Of a DNA stretch of 32,011 nucleotides, positions 1 through 10,245 are shown one piece after another (position 1 is the stretch's first letter; every line of letters starts with the position of its first letter). The position numbers were made by a program, and so were the translations under genes. The notes under the pieces are model-generated. The model was not told the DNA's origin. It did not search any database and saw only the letters and a list, made by a program, of their open reading frames with translations. This stretch comes from Perkinsus marinus ATCC 50983 (Eukaryota; Perkinsozoa; Perkinsida; Perkinsidae), in the NCBI RefSeq assembly GCF_000006405.1, contig NW_003216721.1:7775-39785 (forward strand), given 5' to 3'.

Positions 1-62
1 ATGGCTCGAATATGCTGTTCCCCAATCGTCATTCTTTCTGGCAGCTCACCTCCTAGTCTAGG

Positions 63-89
63 ATAAGGACTCCGCCGCGGAGTCCTTAT
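63..89. repeat. 27-bp perfect palindrome, 13-base arms, 1-base hinge
   Basis: Arms 63-75 and 77-89 are exact reverse complements around the single base C at 76; the match stops at 62/90. It is one of three 13-arm palindromes of the same form in the window. The flanks 1-62 and 90-469 hold no gene or other feature that I can support. Confidence 0.95.
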
Positions 90-469
90 GCAATATGAGA
101 GACCTTCTAGGGCTGTGCAACTGCCCAATTTTGGACAAAAACGCTCGGAACGGCGTAGTCCTCATTGTTGTTGCTCTCTAGAACTAGGTGACTAGCTCAC
201 TAACTCTAATGACTAGGTGTTTCCTGAATCCTTTACCCCGCAGTTCTCCCCATGGTAGGTGAATACGATCGGAGGCAATCATGCAGGCATAATGACGGTA
301 GACTCCGGCTAAACCTCTAATGAATAATAAGAAAAGAGACTTTCCAGTCACTCCGTGTAGCATAAGGATCGTCTCACTTGTCGGCGCTTCTAAGATCGTG
401 CCTATCAGGACGAACGTGACAATCGGGTCGTCTTCTTGAAATTAGCAAAGCTTCGCTGCCTTTCCGAAG

Positions 470-970
470 TTTGGAAATATCCGGGGTGTTCAGAGAACTC
501 CACCGCAATCCATTCCAGAAAGTATTCTTAGAATTGATTCTCAGAATCGATTCCCGGATCGTGTTCAGAGGATTCTATTCCCAAATATTCCGGAATGTAT
601 TCCGGAATCGCTTCCGAAACGCGTTCAACGAATCGCGCTCCCAGAATGAGTTCTCGGAATCTATTCTGGAATGGAAATTTCAATTTTTCGTAACGTGCAA
701 CTTTAATCATGGGGCTTGCACAAAACGGTTTCCACGACTTGTGCTAATCCGTTGATTCGTTGCCGAACGTGGTAGCCTTCTGCGCGTCACAAAATTCTCG
801 GAAATGAATTTTCGCATTCTGAAGTTTTCTGAGCACGTTCGCAATCTATTCTGGAACTCTTCCCATAGTGTGTTTGGGGGAGGGCTGTTCTCTGAACGCG
901 ATTTTGGTGTTTTGCACTCTGGAATGTGTTCTGAGTTCGGAATGGGTTCTCTAAATACCCTGCTTGAGTC
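470..970. repeat. degenerate GAAT/TTCC-rich short repeat
   Basis: The stretch is packed with variants of ATTCCGGAAT and TTCnnGAA spaced about 10-15 bases apart; the cleanest run is around 580-630. Conceptual translation gives monotonous F-R-N or S-E-N runs on either strand, so the open frames here are by-products of the repeat and not genes. The spacing only loosely resembles heat-shock elements. I read it as an old, diverged simple or tandem repeat. Confidence 0.6.
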
Positions 971-1869
971 GAGAAGCTTAGATGCCAAGCCCATCGGCTG
1001 ATACGATATCTTGATTTAATTCAGTCAATCGTAAACCGGGGATCGGGAACGACTCCCTATTTTCACTCCATACCCCAATTTTCATGATCATTAGAAATTC
1101 TGATATATTCTGATTTGGAATCTATGAATGAGATGAGTCGGTTCACCTCACGCGAGCGCGATGAAGATTGCTACTCCTTTTGGAATCGCGATGTCTACCA
1201 TTAGAGTGTCGATGATACATATTTGGACGATATCTATTATACTTCCAAACGCAAGTATGCACTAGACTACGGAGTACTGTATCATATAAGTATAATCCGG
1301 ACTCCTTTGGACCCCATTAACATCACAGCTCTGTCAGCTACTCTCAATATTTTACAGAGAGAACGCGGACGGATCAACACCATCACTGATAAGATACTGT
1401 AGTACAACATAACGTCGTAATGACTACTGACTGCGAAAGGTGATGTCGTCATTCTAAGTACTCTTCACCGAAGCGAGGTACGAAATCAAATGAGTTTGAA
1501 GAGGTATGAAAAACATTGTTCACCCACCTGGATAGGCTGGTCGACTGAGCCACTGAACCAATATACCAGTCGTTCTCCCTGAGGGGTTATACGTCCTCTC
1601 AAAAAGCAAGTAAATGAGATAGGTAGAAGGAGTCGGAGTCTTCAGCCGAGTCGAAGGGAGAATAATAGCGTCAAGTACGAACGAGAATGCATCGGAGATT
1701 GTGAACATCTGAAAATCCGTCTCTGATCTTAGAGCTGGGATACATGGCTGATCATACAGAACAAGGCGGAATGTTCCGCGAAAATAGAGGACAATTTGAC
1801 ATGCGTAGCTACATCAGGACCATGAGACATCTGACAAATAATGTGTAGTCGAGATAGTGCGAATGAACC
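971..1869. other. intergenic, nothing recognised
   Basis: No open frame with protein-like composition, no RNA gene and no clear repeat was seen. The sequence may hold the 3' region of the minus-strand gene that ends at 1870. Confidence 0.5.
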
Positions 1870-2253
1870 TTAAGTGGATGGTCTGTAGTCGAAGCGGATA
1901 GGTTGGTCTTCGAATCGAGCAATTATTATGCGAAAACCGAATGGGAACCACAGTTTGATCAGATCAGATCCTTGTACAATTTCCGCTTCCGGGAGGCGCA
2001 GGCTAATTTGTTGGTACCAGCCATAAGCTCCCTCGACGGTGAAAACATCATCATCACCGCCCTTTAGGGGATAGACCGGCGGCTCCACGAAGGGAGCCTC
2101 GCCCGGGACATCCAACTCGATCCCGACCTTCGAATCGACGACTACGTAGGTCAATGTATAGCCCAGTGCTTCGTGAACATATCTGCCAGCAGGCTGAGCT
2201 ACAGCTACCAGAACATAGCTGGCCATCAACCAGGTCAGTAGGTGTTTCATCAT
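1870..2253 (-). CDS. small predicted secreted protein, 127 aa
   Basis: A complete single-exon frame. Residues 1-19 form a typical signal peptide (two Met, a Lys, then a hydrophobic run ending A-V-A before Q-P-A-G), so the product probably enters the secretory pathway. The mature part of about 107 residues has no cysteine and alternates acidic and aromatic residues, with a PAGRY.HEALGYTLTYVVV start, a central GAYGWYQ motif and a WFPFGFR stretch near the end. Small secreted proteins of this general look form large families in perkinsids; that placement is inference from general appearance. The function is unknown. The start is chosen because the signal peptide begins immediately at the double Met. 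No palindromic unit lies in it. Confidence 0.65.
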   Translation of the reverse strand: MMKHLLTWLMASYVLVAVAQPAGRYVHEALGYTLTYVVVDSKVGIELDVPGEAPFVEPPVYPLKGGDDDVFTVEGAYGWYQQISLRLPEAEIVQGSDLIKLWFPFGFRIIIARFEDQPIRFDYRPST

Positions 2254-3203
2254 TATTAAAAGGGAGTAGAGTCTGAAGCGTCAGTGAAACTGCCAAACAA
2301 CCCAAACCGGTATCGGGAAGACGTTGTGAGGAGTAACGACAGTGTTATTAGTAGCATCATATTACATTACGGTTCGACCGAGCTACATGTCTGATACCTT
2401 CGAATGCTTCGAACCCACAAAAGCCGAAATGGAAAAGCTGAATCGAGGATCTCCAATCCCCTGATCGATAGCTATTATGAATGCACGCAGGAAGAAGATC
2501 TTGCGTGATCTTCATGGCGTGGAGCCATTGGGGTAACGTCTTCCTGAAAGAGGGATTTCCGATTGGGATAACACCACACTAAATATAATAGCAGAGAATG
2601 CCTGAAGAGGCCTGATTTTATTTAGTCGAGCATCTATTCAAACTCAATGCCTGCGAAAGAGTACATTCTTAACAGTCCGTGCTCAGGTGCCCGTATACGT
2701 GAGCACGTGAGCCGTGTCACGCACTCACATACTCACTGTGGTAGGAGGATCAACCTGCTCCCGTGGCCAGTCTGTTAGCGGTATTATGTTGATTGTGCGT
2801 TATATTTAGGTCGAATTCATTAGGTTACTCTTAGCTGCATTTGTTTCCCGACTGTGCAGCTCGGCGGGCAGTGCCAGCCTGGCACGGAAGTGCTAACTTA
2901 GCACCGCTAAACGTCGCTCACGTGTCCATGCGCTGAACGACTGATTGTATTTAGAGTCCTACACGGATTCTTTTGAGAATTACTGTTGGCATTCCTGCCA
3001 ACCTTGTCGGCCGAAACTGTAGTCTCATCTGATACCTGTATCTACCTTTGGTTATGTCGCCAGATTCATTAGCATCAGATGCATCACGTGAGATGCACTG
3101 CGAGTGCAATTATCCACTTCGCTCCAGGAAAAATATGTGAACAAATTCTGCGCCTAACGTAGAGCAATTGCAAGGGATATTAGTTGGACTTCCCGAAGTT
3201 TGA
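2254..3203. other. intergenic with short hairpins
   Basis: Upstream side of the minus-strand secreted gene. It contains the two hairpins at 2864-2904, a 7-base inverted repeat with a 4-base loop near 2984-3001, and GTGAGC-type repeats around 2680-2740. No gene was recognised. Confidence 0.4.
2864..2904. repeat. two 1-base-hinge palindromes, the first a decayed zigzag
   Basis: 2871-2885 and 2890-2904 are both perfect 7+1+7 palindromes (hinges at 2878 and 2897). The first also has a weaker hinge 7 bases upstream at 2871 (4-base arms), which is the zigzag geometry with a few substitutions. Confidence 0.7.
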
Positions 3204-4823
3204 GTGATGCATCGGTCGGCCAATAACCTGGCTGACCCGTACACGCGAAGTTACGATCCGCAAGAGCTCGACTCTGAAGCTGCGCAAAGATGGCTTATTT
3301 CGTTGACTGAGGGGGGTTCGACCTTCTCGGAAGGAGCCGATCCCACCCAGGACGTCTTCACCATCACTGAATCTGGCGAGGAGGCGAGCACTCTAGATTT
3401 GGCGGAGAGTGTCTATAGTTGGATTGTGGCCAAGCAGCAAGAGGACCCGTTCTGCCGGTTCATCCGCTACCTCAAAAATGACCTCGAGAAGGCGCCCAAG
3501 GAGATCGACATTGAGAACTTCAACGCCGCCGACCTATGCAAGATCAAGGCTTTGTATTGCATCAACACGGAGGAAAACCAAGCGGTAGTGAGGCTACAAA
3601 TCGGACGTGACGCCGAGCCCAACAATGAGGGATCATTACTTGTCCCTCCTGGGGCCCGCCAGAAGGTCCTCATCAGCTTCCACGGTTACTCATGTCACCG
3701 GAACTCTAAGTTCCAGTATGTGAAGATGGCCGAGTTCTATTATTGGAAGGGGATTCGACGGGACGTTCGAGCCTTCTGCAAATCGTGTCCAGCCTGCCAG
3801 CAAGCCAAGGGCCATGGGTCATTGGTGGATGAGGAGGTCCTATTGAACAGCAGGGTCTACCTTGACGCCAATACTGTCTTGTCTATCGACTGGATTGGTC
3901 CCGTAAATGAGACTGGTATCCGAGTAAATCTGCCGACGGAGCCTAAGCTGGGGCCTACGAGCCATAGCTTTGTCCCCGACGAGAACATCAAGTACTGCCT
4001 ACATGTATATGATCCATTTCGGCGGTTCTCCATGTTCTATCAGAGTCGCAACAAGAGTTCAGCGGAGTCCATACGGCTGTTTTCTGCACATTGCTGGCAT
4101 TTTGGATGGCCCTTATATTGTCAGTCAGATGGCGACAAGAGCTTCATCGGTCGTGGCTTCACGTCATTCTGTCAGTCGATGGGATTGAAGCAGTTGATCG
4201 ACCCACCCAATGCTCCTCAGAGAAGAGCCTTCCTCGAGAGGTGTCATCAGATACTATTCGAGGCTATACGGTCTTTCCGGTGCGGAGGTTGTGCGGTACC
4301 TTGGTATCAACTACTCCCTATGATATGCCACTCACTCAACTCAACCCAATCTGACGAAGTCGGTGATACGTGTCCTAACGGCTTAACCTTCATGTACAGG
4401 GTAAGACCGCCACCAAGTGTATCGGGGCAACAACCACCAGAAAGTGCTGCGAGGTTTGTAGCAGGCCATTGTGACCCCCCTGACTACGGCGACACATTGA
4501 CTCAGAAGAAGGAAGAGTTTGGGAAGCTGGTCGCGTCCTATCGAGAGTACCTCAAGCGACTTGTACGAGGCCATTCTATTAAGATCGCTGAGCGCAGTAA
4601 ACGTCGTCGAAGTTGTTCGCTTGCACCTGGCACTATAATATGGCTGGAGAAGGTCTCTGGTACGAAGCTCATGGCAAGATGGGTCGGACCTGCCCGCATC
4701 TCAGCATCTCTGAGATGCCATCTCAGTCCCCGACATCCTCAAGGCATCTGGTACGCATTGAAAGCTTGCATGGCGACCCACTGGGAACTGTCCACAACAC
4801 TCTCATCAAGCCTGCATCGCTGA
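3204..4823 (+). CDS. RNase H tail plus Ty3-type integrase (fossil)
   Basis: A 539-codon frame. Residues about 3-16 (HRSANNLADPYTR) match the end of a retroelement RNase H. A zinc-binding H-H-C-C domain follows at about 150-200 (SFHGYSCH, then CKSCPACQ). The integrase core lies at about 225-390, with the first Asp in SIDWIGP, the second in QSDGDKSF and the Glu in a LERCHQ context. The C-terminal part has a W-V-G-P-A-R-I stretch like the GPF/Y region of this family. In a living element it would insert the cDNA into the genome. It is treated here as a fossil. Confidence 0.85.
   Translation: MMHRSANNLADPYTRSYDPQELDSEAAQRWLISLTEGGSTFSEGADPTQDVFTITESGEEASTLDLAESVYSWIVAKQQEDPFCRFIRYLKNDLEKAPKEIDIENFNAADLCKIKALYCINTEENQAVVRLQIGRDAEPNNEGSLLVPPGARQKVLISFHGYSCHRNSKFQYVKMAEFYYWKGIRRDVRAFCKSCPACQQAKGHGSLVDEEVLLNSRVYLDANTVLSIDWIGPVNETGIRVNLPTEPKLGPTSHSFVPDENIKYCLHVYDPFRRFSMFYQSRNKSSAESIRLFSAHCWHFGWPLYCQSDGDKSFIGRGFTSFCQSMGLKQLIDPPNAPQRRAFLERCHQILFEAIRSFRCGGCAVPWYQLLPMICHSLNSTQSDEVGDTCPNGLTFMYRVRPPPSVSGQQPPESAARFVAGHCDPPDYGDTLTQKKEEFGKLVASYREYLKRLVRGHSIKIAERSKRRRSCSLAPGTIIWLEKVSGTKLMARWVGPARISASLRCHLSPRHPQGIWYALKACMATHWELSTTLSSSLHR
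4704..4725. repeat. zigzag unit, T = GCATCTCA
   Basis: Two overlapping perfect palindromes with hinges at 4711 and 4718 (arms 7 and 8). It reads T(1-7), reverse complement of T, T(2-8). It lies in the Ty3-type fossil. Confidence 0.95.
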
Positions 4824-5053
4824 CAGAGGGACAACTGGCAGAGTACTATAGAAACGAAGAGCAGACGTCTAAGGTCAACACAACTTCTCCGCAACAACGG
4901 GTGACGTCCACCATCTCATCATGCCCTCGTTATTTCACGGCAACTGATTCTAATGGTAAGATGGTACTCCAACGGTCTATGCTGTCCTCTATGGCAAGCA
5001 CAGGACTATCGGTCCAGTGCGATGGATATTCTATCTGGACGGAAGTGAGTTAA

Positions 5054-5539
5054 GAGATTCACGATTATTATGCTCAGGATGATAGGAGTTTTTACTGTGC
5101 CAACATAAACTGTAAGTGTGTAACTCAACTATGATTCACTGAAGTAGCCCTAGAGTCCGTCTTATTATACTGGCTTCAGTTACTCATTCATTCAAGTGTA
5201 TATCATTTGTTTACTCTTATATTCCCTCTATGCAAACAAGTAGCATCATTTGAGGGCCGGAGTGTACTCAACCACGTACTCGAAGATTCATCAACCTCGC
5301 CCGCCCGGCAGTTTTGATAGATCACTCATCAATTCAGAAGCATGACTAAGAATAAGTTTCCTAAAGTTTAGGACCTAAACCACTTGAGGTAATTATGTCC
5401 GCTCCCAAAGAAGAGTATAATCATCCGTCACCAAGTTTTTTTCCATTTTTCATTCCTTTTGTTCGCGTGAAAAAACGTGCTTGATAAAACTCTTCCAGGG
5501 TCCGTTAGCAACACCTCGGTAATACACAGGGTGATACTA
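5054..5539. other. unassigned stretch between Ty3-type and LINE fossils
   Basis: This could hold the 3' LTR of the Ty3-type fragment, but no partner copy is visible in the window to prove it. No reverse-transcriptase motifs continue from the LINE to its right. It contains the zigzag unit at 5359-5380. Confidence 0.4.
5359..5380. repeat. zigzag unit, T = TCCTAAAC
   Basis: Perfect 7+1+7 palindromes at 5359-5373 and 5366-5380, hinges 5366 and 5373, in non-coding sequence. Confidence 0.95.
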
Positions 5540-6160
5540 CCCTCCTTGTCGGGGTCCACAAAAGGACATAGGGAGCCTCATCTTACCTTTGTAAAAGCAT
5601 CTTCACCGGTGTAAATAACTCGAGACCAGGTTGTAGAGGACCGGAGTTCCGCACATATCTCCTACTGTAGTACATATCACATCATGACGAGCATTATTGA
5701 AAACCCCACGCATATCAAACCTCGAGGCAATAACAGCTTTACCCTCATTAGTCATCTGCTTCATAACCTCAGATGCCCTTTGGACAGCCACGCTCGTATT
5801 CTTCCTTTCAACATACCCATAGGAAAGGGACAGGCGACGAGATACGTCAGAGTGAGGAGGGAGGGGTAGTATTCTTCCCTTCAACATCAGCCAATTTGGG
5901 CTTCTCAAATCGGCTGATGAGGGCAACCATCAGCATTTCCAGGTATTTTGTAAGACAGGAGGACATGCCAATAGGACCATAGCTTGTCCCCTTGGCTCAA
6001 GTCGCCCTTACGTTCTCAGATAGAAATCAAAGCCAAGTTTTTACCATGTTCTGGAAAGTAGCCAAGCCACACCATATGACGAAATATCTTTTCTAAGCCC
6101 AATCTCAGGCCTTGTCCACACCCTCGAATATCAGATTAAAAAGGTCACTCGATCGCGGCG
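5540..6160 (-). pseudogene. LINE reverse-transcriptase fragment (3' part of the split LINE)
   Basis: Read on the minus strand, in order: LFNLIFEG, then GYFPEHGKNLALISI (the usual FP..WK.A.L block), then GPIGMSSCLTKYLEMLMVALI (the RPI.L.S...K.LE block), then FDMRGVFNNARHDV (first catalytic Asp region), then SSYLHR and a GPRQGGS block. This is the order of a non-LTR RT domain from its first to about its fourth motif. The pieces lie in different frames: there is a TGA just before the GPIG block and a frame change near 5926, so it is a pseudogene. The YADD motif and the rest are missing beyond about 5540. It continues the LINE whose 5' part is at 12080-14960. Confidence 0.8.
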
Positions 6161-6452
6161 CTTGGGTCTGGGGATGAAAATTCTTCACAGCGATGCGAAG
6201 ATTTCATCTCAAAGGAAGTTAAGGTTTGTCCGATTATCGTCGCACGACTTGAGACGAGAAGGGGGCACTGCTGGCAGGCCCCACTATACTCTAAGCCTTG
6301 CTAAAACAGCAAGGGGACGAAGTTGCAGACAAACCCGATTCCTTCCCGTCCCAGACCCGATACTTGCAACACAGAGCCGTTCCATGATTCAGCGGAACCC
6401 GGATTCGTTCAGGCGGTCACCATCCGTCTTAAGCCTGGCCTATCGGACTGGA

Positions 6453-7514
6453 TCATATTCCCTCGTATTTGCCGTTGACCATGGCCTTAGCGTACTTATG
6501 TGATTGTGTGTGGGTGACGCCGGTCAGGTAGAACTTCTCGAGCGTCGTGTCCAAAGCCCAGCGGTCGAATTGTAGACGATTTACGCGGGGGATGCGGGCC
6601 ATCCACATCCACCAGGCACCAGAGCGTCTTAGGGAATGTGTGTTGACGTCGGTCCAGTCCACTCTGGCCGTTGCTGAGCAGATTAAGGTTCTTACCCTCT
6701 TGGAGTAGACCGCATATGTGAGGCGGAGTTTGTTAACTGAATCGTTGAATAGGGGTGACCGAGGTCTCGTGGATAAGGTGGCAGATCTGTATCCAAGGTA
6801 CATATACTGGTATAGCTGATGGACGGGGCATAGAGTGTCACCACATGGCCGAGTGGTTGATTCCCGGACGCAGCCGACTTTGATCACGATTCCTCGGCCA
6901 ACTTGATCGCATTTGCTCTCCTTGATGGTGATGAGGACGGTGTCCATGTGGTCGATAGTTTTGAATGTTATGTCGCTGGTATCGAGACTTAAACATTCGC
7001 TCGCTCTCATCACCGGGAATAGCGATATGAGCATGCAAATTTTAACCTCCCGCACCCGCGGCAGGAAGCAAGCCATTGCCGCTCGAGCTTCTGCTACAGT
7101 TATGGGTTCCATTTTGTTCACTGGTCGGCCCTCACGGTTTCTCTTGGCTACCGTCTTGAGGGCCCTCTTCAGGTGCTCTTCTTCCAAGAGCGAGAGTTTA
7201 CAGCCATATTCCAAATTCCTCGTCTTTAGTCCGGCCACGTAGGTCTTTATTGTAGAGCTGCTGTAATCAACCCTCATCATGACGTATGCGAATATAATGA
7301 GCATCTCGCCTGTGATCGGATATATATCGCTCGGGACATCTTCACTCTCTCCCCATATAATGTCTCGAAATAACTTCTCGGCAGAACCGTACGTTCTCCT
7401 CGAGGATGCCGATAAAGCTCCCTGAATCATCCCGTCGATTTCGGTGCGGATGTCGAGGCCCGATGCGGCTGCATCATGTAGAAAGCGCTTCGCTCTCTGT
7501 CGTCTATCTGTCAT
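6453..7514 (-). CDS. tyrosine recombinase of DIRS-like element (fossil)
   Basis: 353 codons. A SAM-like N-terminal domain lies at about 30-130 (SSRRTYGSAEKLF; SSSTIKTYVAGLKTR). The catalytic part shows the Arg box MRASECLSL, a C-x3-L-C-P-V-H segment, the H-x-x-R box THSLRRSGA and a KFYLTG tail carrying the likely nucleophile Tyr. In this family the enzyme integrates a circular DNA copy without target duplication, replacing a DDE integrase. It follows the RT gene in the same orientation, as expected for DIRS. Fossil entry. Confidence 0.85.
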   Translation of the reverse strand: MTDRRQRAKRFLHDAAASGLDIRTEIDGMIQGALSASSRRTYGSAEKLFRDIIWGESEDVPSDIYPITGEMLIIFAYVMMRVDYSSSTIKTYVAGLKTRNLEYGCKLSLLEEEHLKRALKTVAKRNREGRPVNKMEPITVAEARAAMACFLPRVREVKICMLISLFPVMRASECLSLDTSDITFKTIDHMDTVLITIKESKCDQVGRGIVIKVGCVRESTTRPCGDTLCPVHQLYQYMYLGYRSATLSTRPRSPLFNDSVNKLRLTYAVYSKRVRTLICSATARVDWTDVNTHSLRRSGAWWMWMARIPRVNRLQFDRWALDTTLEKFYLTGVTHTQSHKYAKAMVNGKYEGI

Positions 7515-7830
7515 AAGTGGCGGTTGGATTACAAGCCAAAACCTTTATCGATATTGTCATACTTCCGACTAATCACGAGCGGACTCGACCGAACCCTCGT
7601 CGTTTTCACACGGCCGATTGGTCCATCGGAGGCTTGCGAGGGAAACGTTCAAGATTGACCCGGACGGCATACTTCATCGAAGCTCAACAAGATTGTGTTC
7701 GACAAAACGAGTGAAATATGAGTACAGACTGAAACGGCATCGCGAGAGTTCATCAATACACTACAGCGGCTTGCTAAAGGCTTGTTGTCTAGCGACTAAG
7801 TCCAACTCTCATCAGCGAGCATCTGTTGCG

Positions 7831-10104
7831 TTAACTCATTCGGTGGAGTTCCGCACGGAGGTCAATCTCGGCCCTCTCCCACTCAGCTGGTACCTCCGTC
7901 AGCTGGCCTCTCGATATTCTATCGGCCACGATGTTGTGCTCGCTTGCAATTCGAGTGGGGAAGAAGTTATGGTCGGACAGACTCGCCAGAGTCTCCGTCA
8001 TGCATCGTAAGAGCTTCGCCAGAGCTGGGGTCTTCGCATACATTTTGGATAGGATACCTCTTGTGGCTTCGTTGTTAGTCAGCAGGACGACGTTGTGCTT
8101 CTGGAGTCCCGCATACTCCTCAGCTAGTCGCAATCCAAGACAAGCTGCTAGAAGCTCGAAAGCCACCATATTCCTGCTCTCCTCAGGCAGACTTTTGTCT
8201 TTCAGTAGGCAACGCCAAACACCTAGATCCTCGGTCTTCAGACTGCAGCTGAACCATTCGACGGCAGGATGGTGAATTGCCGTGCCTCTGCCAGCCAGTG
8301 TAATGAAACCTCCCAATGCCGCGAGCGACGCGTCGACCGCTATCAAAATGATAGGCTGTTTACGAAGCATGTTGCGTCGAACGGGGCCCACTGGATGCGA
8401 AGGAAGGTATTTCGCAATGAGCTTCAATAGAAAGGCGGAGATGATACTGATTTCGCTCGTTGGAGGGCACTTCGCGAACGGTAAGGCTCTCGAACGCAAG
8501 ACGCTGAGGAGCCCGTAGTAGGGTTGCGTGTAAGGTCGAATGTAGGAGAGTAGTTGGGATAAGTTCGAGAGTTTACCGGTCAACTTCGACAGGCGCTTCT
8601 CAGATATAGAGCCCTCGGCTACGATGCCTTGTAGTAGCGATTTGATAGCAGCAATCTTCCGGTCCTCTATCCAGAACTTGGGCTCTTTATCGGCTTCCAC
8701 CCGAATGCCAATGCAGGATTCAGACCGGCTGTTGGCACGTAGTTTCTGGAAGCCAACTTCAGATCCGACGATGCTCCAAAATAGGCATATGATTGTGCTC
8801 GCCACCGTGTAAAGGGCTGCGACGATATACCAGAAACCATCATCGACATACTGGATTCCCGCGCACGGGACGTGCGAGTCGTCGTCGCGTGCCGAGGTCC
8901 ATAGAGTTTCCAGAAAGGCGCCTAGAGTGATTGAGAGACACCGCTGGACTGCAGTAGCATATCGGGTAAACCAATAGGCCGAACAGGCGAGTCCAAAGGG
9001 TAAGGTGATATTCTCAAAGAATCGGGTGCTACCAGTTTTGTCGGCGTGTACGAAGCTTAGATGCTTCCGCTCGACTGGGTGTACTCCGACTGCTCTATAC
9101 GCGCCTCTCAGGTCAACCTTCAGAACTTTGAATTCTTCAGAAGGCCACTTATCTGAGACGGCTCCCAGCTTTCTTCGTAAACTTCTGATGTTTGGCAAAT
9201 GAGTGCTGTTGCCAACAGCCCCAACAGCCTGTTGGGGATATTGGCCTTCTTGTTGACATTGTTGCGTCGATAGTCTTCGATTATCCTCACACCATCTGCG
9301 AAAGTCTCTCCTTTCGGAATGGCCGCTCGTCGAACGAAGTCTCTCCCATCTTCGGTGGCCTCCTCTGGGCTTAATCGACCCATAGTTGCGATGCTCCTTT
9401 AAGATGGGGTAGAGGTCGTATCTGCGTGGTTCGTAACGTGGATAGAGCGGACAGAAAGGAATATCTTTGCTGAGGCCTATTGGGACTCCGTCAGATGCCG
9501 TTTTCTCGAATTCCCTGTCCGGACACCCCAAAGCGCGGATCATGGCGCCGAGCAGGGCCGTATGGATTTGGTTGCCTCCGCTTTTCGCTGGGATTGGCAC
9601 GTTGAGAGCGGACGATATTTTCTCCCGTGAGCTCCGTGTTGCTTCCGCGCTAGCAGTCTCTAGCTGGGATATTTGCTCTGTTGTTGGGATACCCTGAACT
9701 TGTTGGAATACTTCCACGAAGCCACTGCTGCGCGCCTCCTCCCAGATGATGTTCCCTATCAGCTTGCCAAAGTAGCGTTGCTCTTCAGTAAGAGATGCTT
9801 CGGTTTCAACCGTATCGTTGAACCCTCCATCTTTGACACCTTGATGCCCTTCCTTGGTGGATTCCATTAGCTGTTCCGCCATTCGCCGACAGTATATGAC
9901 ATGGTCCTCGAAGGCTGTGGTGTCGACATGTTCTTGACCCACTTGTGTACTAGTCGGAGTGATCTTCGGCGTGGGTGTCGGGCTCTGCTGGAGTGGTTCT
10001 TCGCGGGCTTGCGGGTCTGACAGAGAGGCACGTTTTTTTTTAGTTTGCCACAACTTTATTTGTTCCATGCCCCCGACTAACAAGCGCAAGAAGCTTAGAG
10101 CCAC
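7831..10104 (-). CDS. RT-RNase H of DIRS-like element (fossil)
   Basis: 757 codons. After a charged N-terminal region of about 250 residues, RT motifs follow: VLKVDLRGAYRAVGVHP (first Asp), LPFGLACSAYWFTRY, and IQYVDDGFWY (the VDD catalytic pair). RNase H follows, with IAVDASLAALGGF, AFELLAACLGLRLAEEYA and EHNIVADRISRG at about 600-740. This arrangement, with a separate tyrosine recombinase downstream, is that of DIRS-type elements. Two 1-base-hinge palindromes lie at 9205-9237. Fossil entry. Confidence 0.85.
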   Translation of the reverse strand: MALSFLRLLVGGMEQIKLWQTKKKRASLSDPQAREEPLQQSPTPTPKITPTSTQVGQEHVDTTAFEDHVIYCRRMAEQLMESTKEGHQGVKDGGFNDTVETEASLTEEQRYFGKLIGNIIWEEARSSGFVEVFQQVQGIPTTEQISQLETASAEATRSSREKISSALNVPIPAKSGGNQIHTALLGAMIRALGCPDREFEKTASDGVPIGLSKDIPFCPLYPRYEPRRYDLYPILKEHRNYGSIKPRGGHRRWERLRSTSGHSERRDFRRWCEDNRRLSTQQCQQEGQYPQQAVGAVGNSTHLPNIRSLRRKLGAVSDKWPSEEFKVLKVDLRGAYRAVGVHPVERKHLSFVHADKTGSTRFFENITLPFGLACSAYWFTRYATAVQRCLSITLGAFLETLWTSARDDDSHVPCAGIQYVDDGFWYIVAALYTVASTIICLFWSIVGSEVGFQKLRANSRSESCIGIRVEADKEPKFWIEDRKIAAIKSLLQGIVAEGSISEKRLSKLTGKLSNLSQLLSYIRPYTQPYYGLLSVLRSRALPFAKCPPTSEISIISAFLLKLIAKYLPSHPVGPVRRNMLRKQPIILIAVDASLAALGGFITLAGRGTAIHHPAVEWFSCSLKTEDLGVWRCLLKDKSLPEESRNMVAFELLAACLGLRLAEEYAGLQKHNVVLLTNNEATRGILSKMYAKTPALAKLLRCMTETLASLSDHNFFPTRIASEHNIVADRISRGQLTEVPAEWERAEIDLRAELHRMS
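9205..9237. repeat. two adjoining 1-base-hinge palindromes
   Basis: 7+1+7 at 9205-9219 (hinge 9212) and 9+1+9 at 9219-9237 (hinge 9228). Both are built from the same CAACAG/CTGTTG hexamer. The hinges are 16 bases apart here, unlike the standard 7. Confidence 0.9.
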
Positions 10105-10245
10105 ACGCTACTCTCTAATCGTTAACTATGCGGATCAAGTGAGAGAAAAAGCACAGCAGGAAGATTAGTGCAGGAAAGTTCGAGCGCGACTGCCCGATAA
10201 GGCGGCAAAGGAGGGAAACCATCAGCAGCGATGGAGAACCCATGC

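Larger units (their letters stand above)
3204..5053 (+). mobile_element. Ty3/gypsy-type retroelement fossil, 3' part
   Basis: Fossil fragment of a Ty3-type LTR element. It begins with the last motif of RNase H and then carries the whole integrase region, with a further open stretch up to 5053 that may be the integrase tail or a short 3' extension. Reverse transcriptase and the 5' part were not found upstream, and no LTR pair could be identified. The copy is partial and carries about one or two breaks. The frame is long, so it is not very ancient. A zigzag unit lies at 4704-4725. Confidence 0.8.

Noticed and set aside
471-1001. Open frames on both strands with repeated F-R-N or S-E-N motifs
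   Set aside because: Low-complexity by-product of the GAAT/TTCC repeat; no start context or conserved motif.
5096-5540. TGTGCC at 5096 as the start of a 3' LTR for the plus-strand Ty3-type fragment
   Set aside because: No second copy in the window and no clear purine tract before it.
5991-6000. TTGGCTCAAG, identical to the end of the perkinsid/dinoflagellate spliced leader
   Set aside because: Only ten bases match, the upstream part of the leader does not align well, and the site lies inside LINE reverse-transcriptase coding sequence.
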